Assembly: GCA_944323205.1 (NCBI GenBank)
Contig: CALURO010000002.1
Coordinates: forward strand, 206,877 to 270,876
DNA: 64,000 nt
Direction of reading: 5' to 3'
Source of the DNA: an uncultured Mucispirillum sp.
Lineage (GTDB): Bacteria; Chrysiogenota; Deferribacteres; Deferribacterales; Mucispirillaceae
Made by a program: the position numbers and the translations under genes. The first letter of the stretch is position 1. Each line of letters starts with the position of its first letter. Below are positions 28,303 to 38,303 of this stretch, in pieces. A model generated the notes under the pieces. It ran no database searches and was not told the DNA's origin. It saw only the letters and a program-made list of their open reading frames with translations.

Positions 28303-28331
28303 TTGACTTAGAAATTTTTTATTAGTAAAAT
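28303..28331 (+). promoter_or_regulatory. Promoter of pyruvate:ferredoxin oxidoreductase
   Basis: TTGACT (28303-28308), 17-base spacer, TAAAAT (28326-28331), start near 28338, about 45 bases before the ATG. Just upstream are direct repeats CTAGAATATTC and CTAGCAATATTC (28247-28285 region) that could be operator half sites. Confidence 0.7.
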
Positions 28332-28382
28332 AGAACATAAAAATAAATTGTGCTAAAATTGCATATTTTAAGTGGAGGAAGC

Positions 28383-31300
28383 ATGGCACGCAAAAAAACT
28401 ATTATGGATGGTAATATGGCAGCAGCCCATGTGGCTCATGCTGTAAATGAGGTAATAGCTATTTATCCTATTACACCATCATCAGTTATGGGTGAAATAT
28501 CTGATGAAAAAAGTGCAAAAGGTCAGGTGAATATATGGGGTTCAGTCCCACATGTAGTTGAGCTGCAGTCTGAAGGCGGTGCAGCAGGTACTGTACATGG
28601 TTCATTAACTGCTGGTGCTTTAACTACTACTTTTACAGCTTCTCAAGGTCTCTTATTAATGATACCTAATATGTATAAAATAGCAGGGGAACTTACTCCT
28701 ACGGTTTTCCATGTAAGTGCAAGGGCATTAGCTGCACAGGGGCTTTCTATTTTTGGCGACCATTCTGATGTTATGGCATGTCGTGCATGTGGCTGGGCTA
28801 TGCTTGCTTCTAATAATCCACAGGAAGTTATGGATATGGCATTAATCTCTCAGGCAGTATCTCTTAAAAGCCGTATTCCATTTCTGCATTTTTTTGATGG
28901 ATTTAGAACATCACATGAGCTTTCTGTTGTGGAAGAATTAACTTTTGATGATATGCATCATATGATTGATGATGAGCTTGTAAGAGAGCATAGAAAAAGA
29001 AGTCTCACACCAGATAGCCCAACAATTAAAGGCACTTCCCAAAACCCTGATGTATATTTTCAAGGCAGAGAAACTGTTAATCAATATATGGATAATGTTG
29101 GTGCTGTTATGCAGAGCGAAATGGATAAATTTGCGGCATTAACTGGCAGGCAGTATCATTTAGTTGATTATTATGGTGCGAGTGATGCTAAAAGTGTTAT
29201 TGTTGCTATGGGCTCAGCATGTGATGTAATAGAAGAAACTATTGACTATCTTAATGCCAATGGTGAAAAACTTGGTGTTATAAAAATTCACTTATTTCAG
29301 CCATTTCCAGTAAAAGCATTTGTAGATGCACTGCCTGAAACTGTAGAAAATATTGCAGTGCTTGATAGAACAAAAGAGCCGGGAGCAGTTGGTGAGCCGT
29401 TATATTTAGCAGTTCGCACAGCAATAGGCGAAGCAATGGCTGCTAAAATCACTTATTTAAAAAAATATCCACGAGTACTTGGCGGCAGATTTGGTCTTGG
29501 CTCAAAAGATTTTACACCTGCTATGGTAAAGTCAGTTTATGAAAATGCAGCATCAGATAATCCAGTTTTTGGTTTTACTGTTGGTATAGAAGATGATGTT
29601 ACTCATAAATCATTAAAATTTGATGCTTCATGGCTTATTCCTTCAAAAAGTTATAATGCTATGTTTTATGGACTGGGCTCTGACGGCACTGTTGGTGCAA
29701 ATAAAAATACTGCAAAAATTATTTTTGCAGAAACTGGCAAAAATTCTCAGGCATATTTTGTATATGATTCTAAAAAAGCAGGCTCTATGACTACAAGCCA
29801 TGTTCGTTTTGGTGCAGAACAGATAAAAAGCTCATATCTTATTCAAGAAGCAGATTTTATTGGCTGCCATAATTTCAGCTTTTTAGAAAGGTATGATTTA
29901 CTTTCTCCATTAAAACACGGTGGCGTATTTCTTTTAAACAGTCAATATAATAAAGATGAAGTATGGAATAAACTGCCATCGCTTGTTCAAAAAGAAATTA
30001 GAGAAAAAGAAGCTGAATTTTATGTGGTTGATGCTGTTAAAATAGCACAGGAATTAGGACTAGGCTCTCGTATAAATGTAATCTTACAGGCTGCTTTCTT
30101 TGCTATATCTAATATTATAGAAAAAGATAAGGCACTTAATGCAATTAAAGGTGCAATACAAAAAACTTATGGTAAATACGGCGAAGAAACTGTTGCAAAA
30201 AATAATGCTGCAGCAGATGCAGGCTTTGAAAAACTTTACAAAGTAGATTATTCTTCATTAAAAGATGAAAGTGCACTGCATACATTAATTAACGGCTGCT
30301 TAACAGATAAAAAAGCAGGCAGCTTTGTAAAAGAAGTGACAAGCGTATTAGTTGCAGGGGAAGGGGATAAAATCAAAGTATCTCAAATGCCTGTTGACGG
30401 TACATGGCCTACTGGCACTGCAAGATTTGAAAAAAGAAATATTGCAGTAAATATTCCTGTATGGGACCCAGCTGTATGTATTCAGTGTGGAATATGTTCT
30501 TTTGTATGCCCACATTCTGCAATCCGTATGAAATATTATGATAAAGAGTATCTTAAAAATGCTCCTGAAACTTTTAAATATGCAGATGCAAAAGGTAAAG
30601 AGTTTGCAGGCTATGCAGCAACTATTCAAGTTGCACCAGAAGACTGCACAGGTTGTAATGCCTGTGTTATAGACTGTCCTGCAGTTAATAAAGCTAATCC
30701 TGAAAGAAAAGCTATTAATATGGAGCCTCAAATACCGTTAAGAGCTCAGGAAGTAGAAAATTTTGAATTTTTTGAATCTATCCCAGAACTTGCTGTTGAA
30801 AAATATAATAAATCAACAATTAAAGGCAGTCAGTTAGCTCCGCATTTCTTTGAATTTTCTGGTGCTTGTGCAGGCTGTGGGGAAACACCTTATATTAAAC
30901 TTTTAACTCAGCTTTTTGGTGACAGGCTTTTAATGGCAAATGCAACAGGCTGTTCATCAATTTATGGCGGCAACCTGCCTACAACTCCATACTGCACCCG
31001 TAGCGACGGTAAAGGGCCTGCATGGAGTAACTCATTATTTGAAGATAATGCTGAGTTTGGGTTTGGTATGCGTTTAGCTGTTGATTATTTTAAAGGTAAG
31101 GCAGTAGATTATTTAAATGCAAATAAAAATATTGCTGATGCAGCACTTATTGATGATATACTTGCAAATACAGATACTCATAACCAGGAAGAAGTAGAGA
31201 GGCAGCGTACTAGAGTAGCAAAATTAAAAGATGCAGTAAAATCATCAAATATTGCAGATAAAGATGACTTTTTAAGCATTGCTGATTATTTAACACCAAA

Positions 31301-31955
31301 ATCAGTGTGGATATTAGGTGGTGACGGCTGGGCTTATGATATAGGTTACGGCGGCTTAGACCATGTGCTTGCAAGTGGTGAAAATATTAATGTGCTGGTG
31401 CTTGATACAGAAGTATATTCAAATACTGGTGGTCAGGCGTCAAAAGCTACACCACTTGGTGCTTCTGCAAAATTTGCTACAAGTGGAAAAGTGAGAGAGA
31501 AAAAAGATTTAGCAATGATATCTATGACTTATGGCAGTATATATGTTGCAAAAGTTTCTCTGTCAAACCCTGCTCAGTGTATTAAAGCATTTATTGAAGC
31601 AGAGCGTTATAATGGACCGTCTATTATTATAGCTTATGCACACTGTATTGCTCAGGGTATTGATATGACAAAAGGTTCATCAGAGCAGAAAAAGGCAATA
31701 AATGCAGGTTACTGGACACTGCTTAGATTTAATCCTGAATTAATGGAAGAAGGCAAAAGCCCGCTTATTATTGACAGTAAAGAGCCGGGAGATGACTTAG
31801 CAGGATTTATGGACGGAGAAAACAGGTTCCGATTAACTAAAAAAGCTAATCCAGAAAAATATAAAAAACTTGTAGATATGGCATCAACAAAACTTAACCG
31901 CAGAAATAGAATACTGCATATTATGGCTGAACATTTAGCTGATAATAAAGAATAA
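28383..31955 (+). CDS. nifJ: Pyruvate:ferredoxin (flavodoxin) oxidoreductase
   Basis: 1190-residue single-chain PFOR that converts pyruvate and CoA to acetyl-CoA and CO2 and passes electrons to ferredoxin or flavodoxin. N-terminal thiamine-binding domain I with IYPITPSSVMGE, a gamma-type domain near residue 430 (GLGSDGTVGANKN), two 4Fe-4S motifs CIQCGICSFVCP (about 699) and CTGCNACVIDCP (about 755), the CAGCGETPY cysteines and the TPP motif GDGWAYDIGYGG (about 980). Start ATG 28383 has GGAGG just upstream, preferable to the longer frame from 28350. Key enzyme of anaerobic carbon metabolism; monocistronic, with its own strong promoter and terminator. Confidence 0.95.
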   Translation: MARKKTIMDGNMAAAHVAHAVNEVIAIYPITPSSVMGEISDEKSAKGQVNIWGSVPHVVELQSEGGAAGTVHGSLTAGALTTTFTASQGLLLMIPNMYKIAGELTPTVFHVSARALAAQGLSIFGDHSDVMACRACGWAMLASNNPQEVMDMALISQAVSLKSRIPFLHFFDGFRTSHELSVVEELTFDDMHHMIDDELVREHRKRSLTPDSPTIKGTSQNPDVYFQGRETVNQYMDNVGAVMQSEMDKFAALTGRQYHLVDYYGASDAKSVIVAMGSACDVIEETIDYLNANGEKLGVIKIHLFQPFPVKAFVDALPETVENIAVLDRTKEPGAVGEPLYLAVRTAIGEAMAAKITYLKKYPRVLGGRFGLGSKDFTPAMVKSVYENAASDNPVFGFTVGIEDDVTHKSLKFDASWLIPSKSYNAMFYGLGSDGTVGANKNTAKIIFAETGKNSQAYFVYDSKKAGSMTTSHVRFGAEQIKSSYLIQEADFIGCHNFSFLERYDLLSPLKHGGVFLLNSQYNKDEVWNKLPSLVQKEIREKEAEFYVVDAVKIAQELGLGSRINVILQAAFFAISNIIEKDKALNAIKGAIQKTYGKYGEETVAKNNAAADAGFEKLYKVDYSSLKDESALHTLINGCLTDKKAGSFVKEVTSVLVAGEGDKIKVSQMPVDGTWPTGTARFEKRNIAVNIPVWDPAVCIQCGICSFVCPHSAIRMKYYDKEYLKNAPETFKYADAKGKEFAGYAATIQVAPEDCTGCNACVIDCPAVNKANPERKAINMEPQIPLRAQEVENFEFFESIPELAVEKYNKSTIKGSQLAPHFFEFSGACAGCGETPYIKLLTQLFGDRLLMANATGCSSIYGGNLPTTPYCTRSDGKGPAWSNSLFEDNAEFGFGMRLAVDYFKGKAVDYLNANKNIADAALIDDILANTDTHNQEEVERQRTRVAKLKDAVKSSNIADKDDFLSIADYLTPKSVWILGGDGWAYDIGYGGLDHVLASGENINVLVLDTEVYSNTGGQASKATPLGASAKFATSGKVREKKDLAMISMTYGSIYVAKVSLSNPAQCIKAFIEAERYNGPSIIIAYAHCIAQGIDMTKGSSEQKKAINAGYWTLLRFNPELMEEGKSPLIIDSKEPGDDLAGFMDGENRFRLTKKANPEKYKKLVDMASTKLNRRNRILHIMAEHLADNKE

Positions 31956-31960
31956 TATAG

Positions 31961-31990
31961 AAAGGAGTGTAGAAATGCACTCCTTTTTTT
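31961..31990. terminator. Terminator after PFOR
   Basis: AAAGGAGTG (31961-31969) pairs with CACTCCTTT (31978-31986), followed by a T run to 31990. It reaches the end of the convergent small membrane-protein gene. Confidence 0.88.
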
Positions 31991-32285
31991 AATTATCCCT
32001 GTTTAATTTCCTGTATAATCTTTCAAGAAATTTCTCTTTTTTACTGCTCTTAGCAGGTTTATCGGAGAGTCCGGGAACAAATATATCTGTTTTATGCTGG
32101 TCTTCTATAAGAAAATTATCTATCTCTGAGCGTTTTCTGTAGTATTCTTTTCTAACATAGATGAAAAAGAAAACAAGTCCAATAATTATACCTATCAGCA
32201 AAAATATGCCAAATATTATATTACCAGCACTTAAATGTTCTTCTACTGCCTGCTGGATACTTGTAATAAATTCTTCGTAACTCAT
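31989..32285 (-). CDS. Small membrane protein of unknown function
   Basis: 98 residues from ATG 32285 (AGGGG 8 bases upstream; an upstream GTG at 32294 is possible). One membrane helix at about residues 21-44 (NIIFGIFLLIGIIIGLVFFF), then a basic cytoplasmic tail rich in Lys and Arg. No family recognised. Convergent with PFOR. Confidence 0.6.
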   Translation of the reverse strand: MSYEEFITSIQQAVEEHLSAGNIIFGIFLLIGIIIGLVFFFIYVRKEYYRKRSEIDNFLIEDQHKTDIFVPGLSDKPAKSSKKEKFLERLYRKLNRDN

Positions 32286-32349
32286 ACTAGACACCCCTGC
32301 AATTTTATTAACCTATCGGCATATTTTTAAAAAAAATAATGTTTTTTAT

Positions 32350-32739
32350 TCTATTTAAACTTTTATTTTCAAATTCTTTCCAGCTACGGACTTTTGATTC
32401 CTTCCTATTCGGTCGGAAAGTCCTTGCGTCGCAAAAGACGCTCCCCGTGAATTTGAAAAACTACGCATTTGCGGAATAAGTTCCAGCTACGCATTTCTAT
32501 TTCCTCCTTATTCAGTCGGGAAATGCTTGCGTCGCTTTGCTCCCCTGAGCCTACCTTGTCATTCAGAGCGATAGCGAAGAATCTTATAATGTTCTAGCTA
32601 GTAAAAATTATAGATTCTTCGGCTCCGTTTGATAGCCTGTGCGATTTCTGATTCCTCACTATTCGCTCGGGAAAATCTCACCTCGCAAAAAACTCTCGTC
32701 TGAGTAACATAGGGTGTTGTAAAAAATGGGGTATCACCA
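32350..32739. repeat. Dispersed mosaic intergenic repeat, copy 4
   Basis: Composite noncoding block between the small membrane protein and the hybrid kinase. Contains TTTATTTTCAAATTCTTTCC, twice the phrase CCAGCTACG, the GTCATTCAGAGCG-GCGAAGAATC module, the GCGATTTCTGATTCCTCAC module seen inverted in copies 1 and 2, and ends AAAAAATGGGGTATC. No open frame in it looks real. Confidence 0.75.
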
Positions 32740-32826
32740 GCGATAGATTTTTAATTGATTTCATATAATAAATATGATTTAATAAAACGATTAAAATAGT
32801 GTTTAAGTATTGCGTGAGGATATATT

Positions 32827-35800
32827 ATGCTGCGTAATAATAGTGTAGCAGTAAAGTTCTTTATAGGTTTCTTTTTAACAAGTGCAATAGCCATATTATT
32901 GATGATGGTTATTGTTTATTTTACAGTTAAAAGCAATGTTCTTAATACTAGAATTGACCGTTTAGAGAGTATTTATAATATAAAGGCTAAACAGCTTCAA
33001 AATGCTGTTAATAATATGGAAAATCCTCTTCTTAGGTTTTTAAAAAATAATTCAGATGCATACGGATTAAATAAAATCATTAATGCTTATAATGATTTGA
33101 CAAATGGAATAAGCAGCCAAACTATAGAAGTGTGCAGAAGTGAGCTTTCAAAACAATATGCAGGTAAATATAATAATGAGCCAGTTCTAGATTATCTTAA
33201 TATATCATCTGACGATGCGGTACCTGTTAGTAATTCTGGTGTTATTGCTCAATGTTTAGACCTAATGGAGCAAGTAGGCATAGAATCTATGGAAGATATT
33301 AATGATAATGTGCCTTCTATTAAAAAATATAAAGAGATTTCAGAAAATTTTTCCAATACTTTTTCTCTGCTTTTAGATACAACTGGTTTTGAAAATATTT
33401 TATTTGTTTCTGCAGATGATGATATTGTATTTACTCCACGGAAAAGCTCTGTTTTAGGTCATAATGTTGTTTCATCATACTGGGTAAAAGGTCTTTCTAA
33501 TCAGGTTTCAAAGTTTCATACTATGGCACACGAAAGTGGCAGTAATTATTATTTTGTAGATATGCAGCCATATATGCCGTTAGATGGATATCCTGTTTTT
33601 TTTATTGTTTCTCCAATATTTAAAGATAGTAAATATTATGGAAGTATTATTTTAGTTTTATCATCTTTATTTTTAGATACAATATTATCAGACAATAATA
33701 ATTGGAGTGAAGAAGGCTTAGGTAAAACAGGTGATGCCTATATTACAACTTTAAATGGTATATTTCGTTCAAATAAAAGAGATTTAATTGAAAATTCACA
33801 AAATTATCTTTCTCTTTTAAAAAATATCAAAAATCCTTCAGTTGTATATAATATGGTGGAAAAACTTGGTACTGTTGCTTATTATTCATCTATTTTGAGA
33901 AAGCTTCCATTAGATGCATATGAAGGAAATAAAGGATATGAATTTTCTAAAACTGTTGATGGTATAGATATTGTTACATATTATTCACCAATTAGTATAG
34001 GTAACCTTAAATGGATATTATTTATCCGTATGGAATTAAGTGAGATAATAAGTGAAGTAGTGCCTGTTAAAATTTTAATGCGTAATATGATTATACCTGT
34101 ATTTATTATTCTTTTGACAGTAACTGCTGCTTTTGCATATTTTATTACAAAACCTATTAGACAGATGCAGAAAAGCTGTATGGCTATTGCATCTGGTGAA
34201 AGCTCATCAATAGATATACATGGCTCTTATAAAGAAATAAATGATTTAGTAAAATCATTTGAAGCAATGGTTACAACATTAATAGAAAATGAAAAACATA
34301 CAGATGAAGTAAAAAAAGCATTAGAAGATTCTCTGCTTAATCAGACTGTTATCGCTCAGGCATTAAAAGAAGAAAAGGATTTTATTTCGCGTATACTTGA
34401 TGCAAAAGATTTTATTATATTTGTTATTGATGATAATGATAAAATTATTAGAACTAATAATGCTATTCAATCATATTATCCAGAAGTAGAATTAGTTGGC
34501 TTAAATTATGAAGATATTGTGCCTGATGAATATAAACACAGGATTGTTTCTATTGTATCTCTGCTTAGGGGTGGTGATGCCCAAGTTCCACATTTAATAA
34601 CTGAAAATAAAGTGAATGATAAAACTATATTTATAGAATGGAATTTTTCTGTATTTACAAGCAGAGATTTAGAAGATGGGCATCTTGTACAGTATATAAC
34701 AGCAATAGGTGTAAATGTTACAGAAAGATATGAAGCAGAAAAAAGTTCAAAAGAAAATGCAGCAATGTTCCATATGATTTTTTCTAATGCATATGATGCT
34801 ATATTGATTGCAGATGAAAATAATAATATTTTACTTGTAAATAAATCTTTCGAATCACTTTTTGAGGTAGATTATGTTGATTTAGTTGGCAAGCCTGTTA
34901 TTAATAATATTATTTCAAACGAATATAAAAATGTTATTCTTTCATATACTCAGGAAGGAAAATCTATAGAGATAGAAGCTCTTCGTTCTGATAAATCTAA
35001 ATTTCCTGTGGATATATCAATATCAAAAATAATGTATCAGGGAAAACTTAGCATATTATATATATTAAGAGATGCATCTCTTAGAAAGAAAAAAGAAAGG
35101 GAATTGCAGGCAGCTCTTAAACGGGCAAAAGATGCAGAAAGGACAAAAAGTGAATTTCTTGCAAATATGAGCCATGAAATCCGCACGCCTCTTAATGGTA
35201 TTATGGGATTTATTGACTTATTAAAAGAAACAAATCTTGATAATACTCAAAAAGAATATTTAAAAATTATTAATTCTAGTTCAGATGGATTATTTAGTAT
35301 TATTAATGATATACTTGATTTTTCTAAAATAGAAAGCGGTAAAATGCAGCTGGAATCAATAGAATTTAATTCTTGGAATGTATTTGAAGATTCTGTTGCA
35401 ATTTATGCTGCAAAAGCTATGGATAAAAATATTTTATTAATGTGTTTATTTAGCATAGATATGCCTAAATATTTTTTAGGTGACCCGCTTCGCATCAGGC
35501 AGATAATAACTAACCTTATTTCTAACGCTATTAAATTTACTGATGTAAAAGGAAGAGTTATTTTAAGGGCAACAGTAGTTTCTAAAACAAGTGAAAAATG
35601 CAAAGTAAGAATATCTATTAAAGATAACGGTATAGGTATTACAAAAGACCAGCAGAAGATTATTATGGATGCATTTTCTCAGGCAGATACATCTACTACC
35701 CGTCAGTATGGTGGCAGCGGCCTAGGGCTTGCAATATCTAAAAGCCTTACTCAGTCTATGCATTCATCATTAAATGTATATAGTGAATATGGCAAAGGCA

Positions 35801-36978
35801 GTGAGTTTTATTTTACATTAGAACTGCCTGTTACTGAGAAAAAAGATATACAAATGAAAACAGATTTTTCTAATATACAGATAATGCTTTTAGGATGCGA
35901 AGAAAACTATCCTGAAAAAGAGCTTTATGAAGAATATATTAAAAATATTAAAGCAGAAGTTCACTATACTACATCTATAGATGATATACGCCCTGATGAT
36001 ATAAAAATAGTTGGTATCCGCTATGATAATAATGACTATAACTTTATTAAAAAAGTTGTAAACGAATTTCCTAATAAGGCTTTTATCATATTTAGTGCTA
36101 CATCTCTTGATAATAAAATATATGATTTAGGCGGTACAAATGTTTATCCCCTTGTTCCACCTCTTAGTATGTCAAAACTTATATCTGTATTATCAGATAT
36201 TCTTGGATATAATAAGTCATATCTTGCCAATAATAAAAAAATAAAAAATATATCTTTTTCTGGCACAGTTATGCTGGTAGATGATAATGAAGTAAACAGC
36301 AAACTTTCAGAAATTCTGCTTAAAAATATGGGACTTAAAGTAGAAGTGGCAGAAAATGGACAGGTTGCTGTTGATAAATACAAGCAAAACCAATATGATT
36401 TAATTTTTATGGATATATATATGCCTGTAAAAGACGGACTTACTGCAGCAAAAGAAATTGTAGCTTATGAAAAAGAAATGGGGCTTCACCATGTTCCTAT
36501 TGTTGCTCTTACTGCAAATGTGATAGAAGATGATATAGAAGAATATATTGCTGTTGGAATGGATGATTTTGTTGCAAAGCCTATTATCAAAAATAAGCTG
36601 GAAGCAGTCTTGAACAGATACTTAAATAAAGAACAGTCATCTCTTAATGAAGATTTGGCAAAAGGTGTTGCAGAATATATTAAATCTGATGACCCTGAAT
36701 TAATTTCTGCAGCAGTGAATGAATACTGTCAGATTTCATGGCATTATGCTCAAACTCTTTTCCATGCAGTCAGTGAATTTAATGAAGGTTCATCATTATA
36801 TATAATTGATAAAATGCTTGTTTTATCAGAACAATATCAGTTTTCATCTGCTGTTAATGTGCTTCATAAAATAAAGCATAATATTGAAGATGGCATGAAT
36901 GAACATATTTTTTCATTAATTGATGAACTAAAAGATGTTATATATAAAATAAAAAATTCTATCAGGCTCTTTAAATGA
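32827..36978 (+). CDS. Hybrid sensor histidine kinase (PAS, HisKA, HATPase, receiver)
   Basis: 1383 residues. Membrane helix near 9-30, a large extracytoplasmic sensing region to about 415 (Cache-like by position), a second helix, HAMP (about 440-490), two PAS domains (about 520-640 and 645-755), HisKA with MSHEIRTPLNG (His783), HATPase with NLISNAIKF, KDNGIGI and GGSGLGLAIS, a degenerate receiver-like stretch (about 1018-1130) and a true receiver with VDDNEVNSK and FMDIYMP (Asp1196). The last 110 residues may be a degenerate HPt. The ligand is unknown. Its stop overlaps the HD-GYP start (ATGA), so the pair is co-translated. Confidence 0.9.
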   Translation: MLRNNSVAVKFFIGFFLTSAIAILLMMVIVYFTVKSNVLNTRIDRLESIYNIKAKQLQNAVNNMENPLLRFLKNNSDAYGLNKIINAYNDLTNGISSQTIEVCRSELSKQYAGKYNNEPVLDYLNISSDDAVPVSNSGVIAQCLDLMEQVGIESMEDINDNVPSIKKYKEISENFSNTFSLLLDTTGFENILFVSADDDIVFTPRKSSVLGHNVVSSYWVKGLSNQVSKFHTMAHESGSNYYFVDMQPYMPLDGYPVFFIVSPIFKDSKYYGSIILVLSSLFLDTILSDNNNWSEEGLGKTGDAYITTLNGIFRSNKRDLIENSQNYLSLLKNIKNPSVVYNMVEKLGTVAYYSSILRKLPLDAYEGNKGYEFSKTVDGIDIVTYYSPISIGNLKWILFIRMELSEIISEVVPVKILMRNMIIPVFIILLTVTAAFAYFITKPIRQMQKSCMAIASGESSSIDIHGSYKEINDLVKSFEAMVTTLIENEKHTDEVKKALEDSLLNQTVIAQALKEEKDFISRILDAKDFIIFVIDDNDKIIRTNNAIQSYYPEVELVGLNYEDIVPDEYKHRIVSIVSLLRGGDAQVPHLITENKVNDKTIFIEWNFSVFTSRDLEDGHLVQYITAIGVNVTERYEAEKSSKENAAMFHMIFSNAYDAILIADENNNILLVNKSFESLFEVDYVDLVGKPVINNIISNEYKNVILSYTQEGKSIEIEALRSDKSKFPVDISISKIMYQGKLSILYILRDASLRKKKERELQAALKRAKDAERTKSEFLANMSHEIRTPLNGIMGFIDLLKETNLDNTQKEYLKIINSSSDGLFSIINDILDFSKIESGKMQLESIEFNSWNVFEDSVAIYAAKAMDKNILLMCLFSIDMPKYFLGDPLRIRQIITNLISNAIKFTDVKGRVILRATVVSKTSEKCKVRISIKDNGIGITKDQQKIIMDAFSQADTSTTRQYGGSGLGLAISKSLTQSMHSSLNVYSEYGKGSEFYFTLELPVTEKKDIQMKTDFSNIQIMLLGCEENYPEKELYEEYIKNIKAEVHYTTSIDDIRPDDIKIVGIRYDNNDYNFIKKVVNEFPNKAFIIFSATSLDNKIYDLGGTNVYPLVPPLSMSKLISVLSDILGYNKSYLANNKKIKNISFSGTVMLVDDNEVNSKLSEILLKNMGLKVEVAENGQVAVDKYKQNQYDLIFMDIYMPVKDGLTAAKEIVAYEKEMGLHHVPIVALTANVIEDDIEEYIAVGMDDFVAKPIIKNKLEAVLNRYLNKEQSSLNEDLAKGVAEYIKSDDPELISAAVNEYCQISWHYAQTLFHAVSEFNEGSSLYIIDKMLVLSEQYQFSSAVNVLHKIKHNIEDGMNEHIFSLIDELKDVIYKIKNSIRLFK

Positions 36979-38036
36979 CGGATACAAGAAAATTAAATCT
37001 TTTATATTATAATATATTTCCTAAATGCAGAGATATAGTAACAAATGCAGCAATACCTATAGATATAAGTATTTCATATACTGATGATATAGATGTAGTA
37101 ATGAAGTATATAATGAGCAGTAATAATACAGATATGCTGTTTCTTGACTATGACGGCAGTGATGCTGTAATAGATTTAGTTTCTACAGTACATAAGTATG
37201 ATGAAGATTTACTTATCTATTTTATAACAGATATTGAAAGCGATGAAGAAAAAATCAAAGCATATAATGCTGGAGTAATAGATTATTTTTTGCTTCCCTT
37301 AAGCAGTCATGTATTACAGGCTGTCCTTAAAAATATGGCTGGTCTTCGCGGTTCACGGCTTAAGCTGCATAATAAAACAAATATTTTGCAGTATGAAGTA
37401 GTGCAGGCAGTAAAAACTGTTAAAGAAAGGGAGCTTGAATCACTGCTTTTACTTGGCAGAGCTTCAGAATATAAAGATAAAGATACTGCAAGCCATATTT
37501 TAAGGGTGGGTAAATATTCTGCTATGATAATGGAAAGTCTAGGTGGCAGTGATGAAGATGTAGAATTAATGCTTTACTCTGCACCTTTACATGATGTAGG
37601 TAAAATAGGTATTGCAGACAGCATATTAAATAAGTCATCAAAACTTACAGAAGAAGAATATAATATAATGAAAACGCATACTACAAAAGGATATGAGATA
37701 CTATCAGGTACGAAAAGTAAGTATTTAGAAGCAGGTGCTATTATTGCCTTATCACACCATGAAAAATATAACGGCAGCGGCTATCCTAATGGACTAAAAG
37801 GGGAGAGCATACCTTTATATGGCAGAATTGTTGCAGTTGCTGATGTTTTTGATGCATTAATTTCAGAAAGAGTTTATAAAAATTCATGGACTTTAGAGCA
37901 GACTGTAGAATATTTAAAAAGTCAGTCTGGTATCCATTTTGACCCTGTGATAGTTGAAAAATTCCTTAAAAATATAGATAAAGCAGCAGATATTTTCAAA
38001 AGCCTGATGCCTGCAAAATCACATCTTTTTATATAA
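36975..38036 (+). CDS. HD-GYP domain protein with receiver-like N terminus
   Basis: 353 residues. The first 130 resemble a receiver domain (FLDYDGSD with Asp near 59, then FITDIESDEEK and NAGVIDYFLLP) but without the usual acidic pair at the start. From about 160 a complete HD-GYP domain: HDVGKIGIADSILNKSSKL and HHEKYNGSGYPNGLKGE, family role c-di-GMP phosphodiesterase. The coupling to the hybrid kinase suggests that the kinase receiver or His-Asp relay controls c-di-GMP breakdown. The 267 bases after it hold no gene I can support. Confidence 0.88.
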   Translation: MTDTRKLNLLYYNIFPKCRDIVTNAAIPIDISISYTDDIDVVMKYIMSSNNTDMLFLDYDGSDAVIDLVSTVHKYDEDLLIYFITDIESDEEKIKAYNAGVIDYFLLPLSSHVLQAVLKNMAGLRGSRLKLHNKTNILQYEVVQAVKTVKERELESLLLLGRASEYKDKDTASHILRVGKYSAMIMESLGGSDEDVELMLYSAPLHDVGKIGIADSILNKSSKLTEEEYNIMKTHTTKGYEILSGTKSKYLEAGAIIALSHHEKYNGSGYPNGLKGESIPLYGRIVAVADVFDALISERVYKNSWTLEQTVEYLKSQSGIHFDPVIVEKFLKNIDKAADIFKSLMPAKSHLFI

Positions 38037-38303
38037 GGGATAGTATGTGATAAAAAATATACATATTATTTAAAAAAGTATAAGGTTGATATTGCAGGGT
38101 ATAAATCTGAAAATTACTGGCATATAAAAGTGTTAGATATATTCATATTTATTTTATACCTTATATGACAAGTATTATTAAGTGCGGCTTTTCTTATATT
38201 TATTAACTTCATATATGATTTAATATATGGCTGGTAGAGATATAACAGATTGATAACTTTTATATATCAGCCTTTATAGTAATATGTAATTTAAAATTAT
38301 TTA

